Positions 58,035-64,000 of a stretch of DNA of 64,000 bases are shown here, in pieces. The notes beneath the pieces are model-generated. The model ran no database searches. It saw only the letters and a program-made list of their open reading frames with translations, and had not been told where the DNA came from. The stretch is taken from assembly GCA_018873245.2 (NCBI GenBank), contig JAEMBT020000005.1, positions 10,428,001 to 10,492,000 on the forward strand, given 5' to 3'. The stretch comes from Archegozetes longisetosus. Taxonomy: Eukaryota; Arthropoda; Arachnida; Sarcoptiformes; Trhypochthoniidae. Position 1 is the first letter of the stretch, and each line of letters opens with the position of its first letter. The position numbers were made by a program, and so were the translations under genes.

Positions 58035-59396
58035 ATGAAGGGTTTCCTAATATTGGCTGCGTTTCAGGTAATTTGGCTTAAGGTCGAAGCCAACACATTT
58101 ACGAATCCGATAGCTTTACACTCACCCGATCCATGGATGCAATACCATGATGGCTATTACTATTTGGCTGCTTCGACTTTCAACACTTACATAACAATGC
58201 GTAAATCAAAGACAATGGATGGCATTCATTCAGCTCCTGAAGTGAGAGTCTTCAACCTAACCCAATCTTCAGGCTGCTGTCATATGTGGGCCCCAGAGTT
58301 CCATCTGCTAAACAGCACGAACGGACACCGCTGGTATATGTACTACACTGCCGGCTCCAATGCCAGAGACTACGTGGGCACACAGCGTATTCACGTGCTT
58401 GAAAGCGAAGGAACAGATCCAATGGGACCCTTCCATTGGAAAGTAAGATAAAAACATTGTCGTACAAGAATTGAATTAATTTAAAATCAACTAGCATTTT
58501 CTCATTTTCAAGTAGTCCAATAGAATAATGTTTTAAATCGCTTCGCAAACCATCGTCAAAATGTTTAACACCAATAGATTTAGATGAAAAACACGTCTTT
58601 TAGAAGTAAAACTGAGAAATAAGAGTATAAACTGTCAAGTTTATTTTCAATGATTTTGGCTTGAAGGCGCTATTAAAATTTCACTAGCCTCAGAAGATTT
58701 GAATCACACTTCAATGCTTTTCTGATTAAATATAAGCTTCAATTATTGAAAAAATTCAACATTTTTAGTTGTTTAATAAATTTACTTAATCATTTAAAGG
58801 CTGACCTCAGAGATCCAGCAGATGATCACAGTTTCGAACTGGATCCTAGTATTCTTCAACTCAATGGTAAACTATATTTACTGGGCACGTACCTGCGCGG
58901 AAAACAGGATCTCTTCATACGTCCGATGAGTAACCCATGGACGCCCAGTGGTCCTAAAGTAAAGTTGTCTGAACCAAACCACGATTGGGAAACGAGAGGA
59001 GGGGCAGTTAATGAGGGTCCAGAGGCGCTTCAGCACAACGGGAAAACATTCATTGTTTACTCAGCAAGTTTTTGCGCCACTGCTGACTACAAGCTAGGAA
59101 TACTAACACTAAGCGGTAGTGATCCTCTTAATCCCGCACACTGGACTAAATCAGGACCAGTGTTCCAGCGTCGGGACGTTGATCATGTATACGGTCCGGG
59201 CCACAACGGATTCTTCTTATCACCTGATGGAAAAGAGAATTGGATTGTTTATCATGCTAATGATGCAGTTAACGGTGGGTGTGATATGAATCGAAACACT
59301 CGTGTCCAAAAGTTTACATGGAATCCTGACGGAACACCTAACTTTGGTAATCCAGTCGCTGTGGGCGTTAAACTTCAGTCACCATCAGGTGAATGA
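58035..59396 (+). CDS. GH43 glycosidase (arabinofuranosidase-like)
   Basis: Two exons, 58035-58442 and 58800-59396, joined in phase 0 (donor AAA|GTAAGA, acceptor TTTAAAG) to about 334 aa. The ATG at 58035 gives the signal peptide MKGFLILAAFQVIWLKVEA. The three GH43 catalytic acids are visible: Asp32 in HSPDPWMQYHDG, Asp151 in FELDPSILQL and Glu208 in GGAVNEGPEAL. Other family marks are SSGCCHMWAPEFHLL, FIVYSASFCATADYKLGIL and GHNGFFLSPDGKENWIVYHA. The closest type I recall is the exo-acting alpha-L-arabinofuranosidase group of GH43 (subfamily 26-like) in bacteria and fungi. Expected role: secreted release of arabinose from plant or microbial polysaccharide. Coding exons are clearly GC-richer than the surroundings. 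GH43 is rare in animals, so a horizontal origin followed by intron gain is likely. No lesion seen. Confidence 0.9.
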
Positions 59397-59837
59397 AGAA
59401 TAATTTCTGAGTTCACTAAATATACAGTAATAGCGTTCTCATATTTCATCAAATTTTTAAATTAAAAAAGTTTTCCAGATTATCGGAAGACATTTTATAT
59501 TTTAATTAGAGATTTTTTTCAAGTGACTGTAAAATATAATGCTGTTTTGATGAATTGATCTATTATTGATTAGTACATTAAAGATAACCAGAATATAAGA
59601 GAAAATTTTAAATTTTTGTCAATGATAATTTAAATTTTTTTAAAGAAACCTCTGAACACCGAGTCTTTAAAATACACTCAAACAATAGCATATTGTGTAA
59701 TAATACAATACCATCTCTTTCTATTGAAGAAAATTTAACGAAGGACTTTGTTTTCGGTATTATCTCTTTCTGTTTTATAGTTCAAATGAGATATTCAAAA
59801 TAAAAATCTAGATCTCTTTTTAATAAGGTTTTGCTTA
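59397..59837. other. 3' flank of GH43 gene
   Basis: AT-rich; several AATAAA-like and ATTAAA motifs, none singled out. Confidence 0.35.
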
Positions 59838-60475
59838 AAAAGGAGAATGCCCACGGTCTATGGCTTTGTGGACCGATTAATCTTCCAATGAAACCTATGC
59901 CATTTGATAGAACTTATCGATTAGAGCAACTTTGTCTATGTGTATCTTCCTGAAATCCATCGCTAAGTGGCGCTAGAAGGCGTCAGATGTCGCAAATAAA
60001 GACCGTCAGAATTTAACATATAGGGGTGTCGAAACATGTGTATTCGAATAATCTTCAGGACGACTGAATCAAGAGTTTTCGAGATATTCGAATTATAAGG
60101 TGATACCTCTGGGTCAGACCCATGTAACCATGTCGGTACTCCAACCAGGATACTGTAAGGGGTGTCCACCTCGCAATATGGTGGCAAAGATGGGCAACGG
60201 TTTGTCCTGACAAAATATATTGTCTAGATATTTTTAATGTAATATCTTAAAAATATTGATTCAATCGTCCTGAAAGTGGCAAAATCAGTTCCTCGAGCTC
60301 GATACATGTGTTCCGACACCTTATATATCAAATTCTAGCAACTTTTTGATGCTCTCCTTAGCTATAGATTTCAAGAAAGTGAATGTAGACAAAGTTGCTC
60401 TACTCGATAAGTTCTATCAAAAGCATAGTTTTCATTGGACTATTAATTGGCCCAAAATTGGGCATTCTCCTTTAT
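59838..60475. repeat. Foldback element with about 210-bp arms
   Basis: 59838-60050 is complementary, with scattered mismatches and indels, to 60270-60475. Shared landmarks are GGAGAATGCCCA/TGGGCATTCTCC at the ends, AACTTATCGATTAGAGCAAC and its near-complement, and GGTGTCGAAACATGTGT near the centre. The central spacer is about 220 bp with some GC-richer unique sequence. There is no transposase. Confidence 0.87.
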
Positions 60476-60611
60476 TTTTCATTCAATTTTACAAAAAATC
60501 AAAATACAAAGATCTTTCAATTTTCATCATTGTACATTTAAGCTCTGCTCAATTAAAAATTTTATGGCATGAACAATATAAATCTCATGCAAAGCGCTGT
60601 ATAAACTTATA

Positions 60612-62233
60612 CACTCCTATCCAAATGTAATTTTCATGAAATGAAAAGTTCTCTTTTGGTCAAAAAATAGAACTGATTTCAATAGATGGCAAACATATTA
60701 TATATTAAATTGAAGCTTAAAAACTGTATTTTCAATTTGAGAAAAAGAATAACATCACATTAAAAATCTTCGCGTGCGGGCAGCGTATAGCAAATAAAAG
60801 GTGTTCTAAAGTAATTTTCAAACAATTGTGTTATCGAAAAAATACGATTAACTAATTAAACAATTAATGGATTTAAAAGAGAATTTAAGATAAGAGTAAT
60901 GAATAATAAGAGATCATAAAAACTATTTTTCAAGTTTTTTAATAGTCTCGCAAAGCGAAAAAAAATTCAGAGACCATATCTTAGTCCCCAAGAGCGTTTG
61001 ACGATTTACAATCGGAGAATGAATGGCGAGAAGAATAAAACTATTGCTGCAGACAATTTAATGTCACCGCAAAACGTTTCTAATATAGTGAAAAGAGTTA
61101 AGACTAATGGGACGACACAAACGCGAGCGAAAAGCGGTCGACCGCCAAAGACTAACAGAAGTACTGATTTAAATATTCTTCGAGAGTGGACGTCGAACCC
61201 AAGACAACCGCCGTGACAGATAATATCAACACTTGGGCTCAATGTCTCAATAAATACTGTCAAAAGAAGGATAAAAAAGAGAGGATTGAGTGGATTCATA
61301 GCTGCGCGAAAACCTTTCATTAATGATCGCAATCGTAAGCGTCGCTTAGCGCTGACAAAAGACCTCTTAAACAAACCAATATCTTTCTGGAAACGAGTCA
61401 TTTGGTCGGACGAGAAAAAGTTTGAATTATTCGGCGCAAAAAGACGCGTAATTGACTACCACAGACCTGGCGAGCGCTATAAACTGAAGTATTTGAAACC
61501 TTCCTTAAAACACGGTGGTGGCTCTCTCATGTTGTGGGGCTGTTTAAGCTATTATGGCAACGGTGCTCCCGAGATAATCAGTGGTAAAATGAACCAACAC
61601 GTTTATAGAAGCATTCTTGAAGATAATCTTCAGTTCAGCGCTGATTTAATGGGAATTGGAGACAAATTTGTATTCCAACAGGATTTGGATCCAAAACATA
61701 CTGCGCCCGCGGCTCGTGATTTCTTCGAGGAGAACAACATTAATGTCCTCAATTGGTCGCCACAGTCTCCAGATCTTAATATAATAGAGCATGCGTGGGA
61801 ATACTTGGACACTCATGTCCCGATGACCGCGCGCACCAACAAAATCAGTTTCATGAAAGCACTGCGAGAGACATGGGACCAATTGCCACAAGACTACATC
61901 AAGACATTGGTTGAATCAGTTCCACGACGCCTGCAAGCGGTTATCGACGCAAAAGGAGCGCCAACAAGATATTGAATTCATTTAATTGCATTAAATTTAG
62001 TTGTTTTTGAAATTAATTAATTTATGAAAATTACTTTTGGTCGCTAGTCTTAAGCACTAATCTCGAATATCTTTCAAACCTAATTCATAAAATTCAAGTC
62101 TTTCACATGAGATGTTAAGAATACTATTCTATATTAAATAACAATTTTTGCTGAATTTTAGATGAAATCGTTTTGTCATAATTAAGCAATTTATGCGAAA
62201 TAGTTTTTTGAAAATTACATTTGGATAGGAGTG
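60612..62233 (+). mobile_element. Tc1 transposon, nearly intact
   Basis: The terminal inverted repeats are identical over about 25 bp (CACTCCTATCCAAATGTAAT...), with TA at 60610-60611 and 62234-62235. The element is 1,622 bp, a normal Tc1 size, and carries one transposase frame. Confidence 0.95.
60938..61975 (+). pseudogene. Tc1 transposase, one internal stop
   Basis: One frame covers the paired helix-turn-helix N-terminus (LSPQERLTIYNRRMNGEKNK, SGRPPKTN) and the DDE domain: Asp in VIWSDEKKFELF, Asp in FVFQQDLDPKHTA, Glu 34 residues on in DLNIIEHAWEYL (a DD34E arrangement). It ends PRRLQAVIDAKG. A single TGA at 61214-61216, where relatives tend to have Arg (CGA), interrupts it between the DNA-binding and catalytic parts. 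No in-frame ATG lies before the helix-turn-helix: the first is at about 61019, so the start may also be lost. Otherwise it is uninterrupted, which points to recent activity. Confidence 0.88.
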
Positions 62234-62629
62234 TACATTGTTGTTCAAATGGTTAAAGCAACCCCAATTTTTTCGAATAAAACCTGAACAGCTCGAGTTG
62301 TGAACTTGAAATTTTATACACTTATTAAAGAAATATAAAGAAACTTTCGGATAAGTTTTGCATCATATCCGTGGTATTTTTCGGTAAGCGTGTGCAAATT
62401 AATGATAAACATCGTTTCACTTAGTTAAAACCACTTTAATAATAGATAGATAGATAGAAAAAACCACAAATAAAGAGAAGTCAAAATTAACTACATTAGT
62501 AAATTATTTTTCTTCCAATATTAGTGATTAACTCAAAACCAAGGTCAGGCATTGGATTAATGACGTTTTAAGCATAGTTTGTGATATACTTTCCCGTTCC
62601 TCAGTGATAGTCTTCTTAAGCTCGCTTTA
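62234..62629. other. Intergenic, short GATA repeat
   Basis: Includes a (GATA)4-type tract at about 62443-62459; otherwise nothing recognised. Confidence 0.4.
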
Positions 62630-63460
62630 TCATTATGTCACCTGCCACAATCATAAACGCGTCTAACCAATATGCCCCAAGTGTTTCTATAACATATATA
62701 TCAGAAGAAAGAGATGGTCAGTCAAGAATATCGATTTTATTGAGCGCAGACTATTACCTTATTATGCCAGATCTATGCACAGATAAGTTACCTTTTGTAG
62801 AATTCAGTTGTTTCCACGAATACTTTCAGAAAATGGTAGTTACTTATTCAATAAGTCTTTATAAGATTTTGCGTTATCAATTAAGACAATTTTAGACTTA
62901 CCAACCGATTCGATAAAATCTCAAACCATGAGAGAACAATCACCTGAAACTCTCTTTGAAGAACACTCTGGATCACAACACATATTATGTCAACAATACT
63001 TATATCCATCAGAGCCATCTAGATTGAGCTTCTTTTCATCAGCGAATATTATATTATTCCATTAAGTAGTCCAACATATCTTATTCTTAGCACATTTTAA
63101 GCGTTAAACAATATGCGATTGTTTGCGTGCTGATCTATTCTTCATTTTCAAGAATTGAGTGGTTTTTGAGTCATGACGGATTCTTCACATTATTGTGTGA
63201 GAAGCATATATTTGATTAGCTCCTATGGTTTCATTTATTGCCGTATTATTCTTAATATCCCTCAAAGAGTTGCGTCGCTCTGGACTACCCACCACTGTAA
63301 TTATTGCTATAACTTTCAGAATCTTTAATATAATTCCCAATTTTGAATGATGGATTAGTTTAACTATTTTTATATTTGAGATGCATGGATTTGACCTTTA
63401 ACATAATAATTTAAGACTTTTCTTTTACCCACAATTTTTAAAAGACGAATAAAAGAGAAC
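62630..63460 (-). mobile_element. Decayed Tc3-like transposase
   Basis: Minus-strand frames show, in order: a linker like VVGSPERRNSLRDI, the first-Asp region IIFADEKKLNLDGSDGYKY, and near the low-coordinate end a Glu-region remnant (PSLSSDIYVIE, where active copies have SPDLNxIE). There are many stops and frame changes and no terminal repeats were located. Confidence 0.6.
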
Positions 63461-64000
63461 GCAGATTGTGAGCAACGCGCGAGCCCACATGTATCGTAAA
63501 ATAACATTTCTATTGAATTTAAGTATGCACGTGCCGTAATAGTGTCATAGTTTTAATGATTTTAACCAAATAAAAAGATTTTTTTCGTTATTTTGCACAC
63601 GTTTGCCGAACAATGCCACGTGTCTGATTTAAAACTTGCACAAAAGATTCTTTATGCCTTTTTTAAAAGTGTATAAAACTTCACGTTCAAAACTTAAGCC
63701 ATTTAAGTTTTGTTTAAAAAAATTAGAGTGGTTAGATAAGAATTTGTTTAAGCAAAACTTTATTCAAGAGATTTTATTTCATGTTTTGAATATATCATTT
63801 AAATTGAAAAAACAAAAACAAAGTTTGTACATTCAATACTTTGTATGAGATTTGTATTGTGTTTCCTATCATTAGAGTTATATTTTAGAACAGTTATTCT
63901 CAAAAATGAGCTAAACGGTTTTCAGGGGTTTTCGCCCCTAAACATTGAAAGACTTTGAAGAACATTTTTCGAGTCTATTAAATGTTGAGACTCACGACAT
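63461..64000. other. Right edge, nothing recognised
   Basis: An open frame at 63636-63848 is Lys/Phe-rich and shows no domain; probably chance. Confidence 0.4.

Noticed and set aside
60346..60630. 94-codon ORF
   Set aside because: Formed by the right arm of the foldback element and ends in the Tc1 terminal repeat; not a gene.
63636..63848. 70-codon Lys/Phe-rich ORF at right edge
   Set aside because: Composition expected from AT-rich DNA; no motif.

Overview
The window is AT-rich eukaryotic DNA. Genes are split by short introns (mostly about 60-90 bp, GT...AG) and lie thinly among many decayed DNA transposons. The gene set fits an arthropod: insect-type seven-helix gustatory-like receptors, a papain-family (C1A) protease, an MFS sugar-transporter-like protein, an RCBTB-type RCC1 protein, secreted mucin-like and repeat-rich proteins, and mariner, Tc1, hAT, MULE and piggyBac elements. 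An acariform (trombidiform-like) mite is my best guess. That is inference from family composition, not proof. I saw no tRNA or rRNA gene, CRISPR array or bacterial operon.

Layout: 690-5068 and 51686-56369 are two direct copies of a duplicated segment. Each carries a complete four-exon chemoreceptor-like gene with a hAT remnant in its first intron. Between them lie, in order: an RCC1-repeat gene (6550-7644, minus); a FLYWCH/MULE remnant split by a hAT element (about 8900-10900); a hAT element with perfect 8-bp target duplications (12990-14023); an AGCTC-rich hAT MITE that splits an ORF (15298-16185); an MFS transporter gene (18365-19814, minus); a mariner fragment; an AAGACT-repeat hAT MITE (22669-22865); a complete five-exon cathepsin L-like gene (22951-25144, minus); a tRNA-type SINE; two transposase remnants (28-31.5 kb); a foldback element; a MULE remnant with SWIM, ULP1-like protease and PHD segments (about 33.95-37.0 kb); a mucin-like gene (38497-39225); stacked IS630/Tc-type remnants (40.7-42.4 kb); a secreted protein with five C-terminal repeats (46988-48328); and a three-level transposon nest (49298-51045).

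After the second receptor copy come a GH43 glycosidase gene (58035-59396) of bacterial/fungal type with an animal-style intron, a long foldback element, a nearly intact Tc1 element (60612-62233) and a Tc3-like remnant at the right edge.

There is no operon-like logic. The host genes are consistent with chemosensation, extracellular digestion and secretion or surface functions. The rest of the window is mainly a record of transposon invasion, nesting and decay. The strongest observation is the receptor pair. The N-terminal coding exon differs several-fold more than the adjacent flank and intron, and most changes alter amino acids. This suggests diversifying selection or an unconverted island between converted tracts. 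Intron junctions were chosen by eye, by matching phases and family resemblance; none was checked against transcripts.
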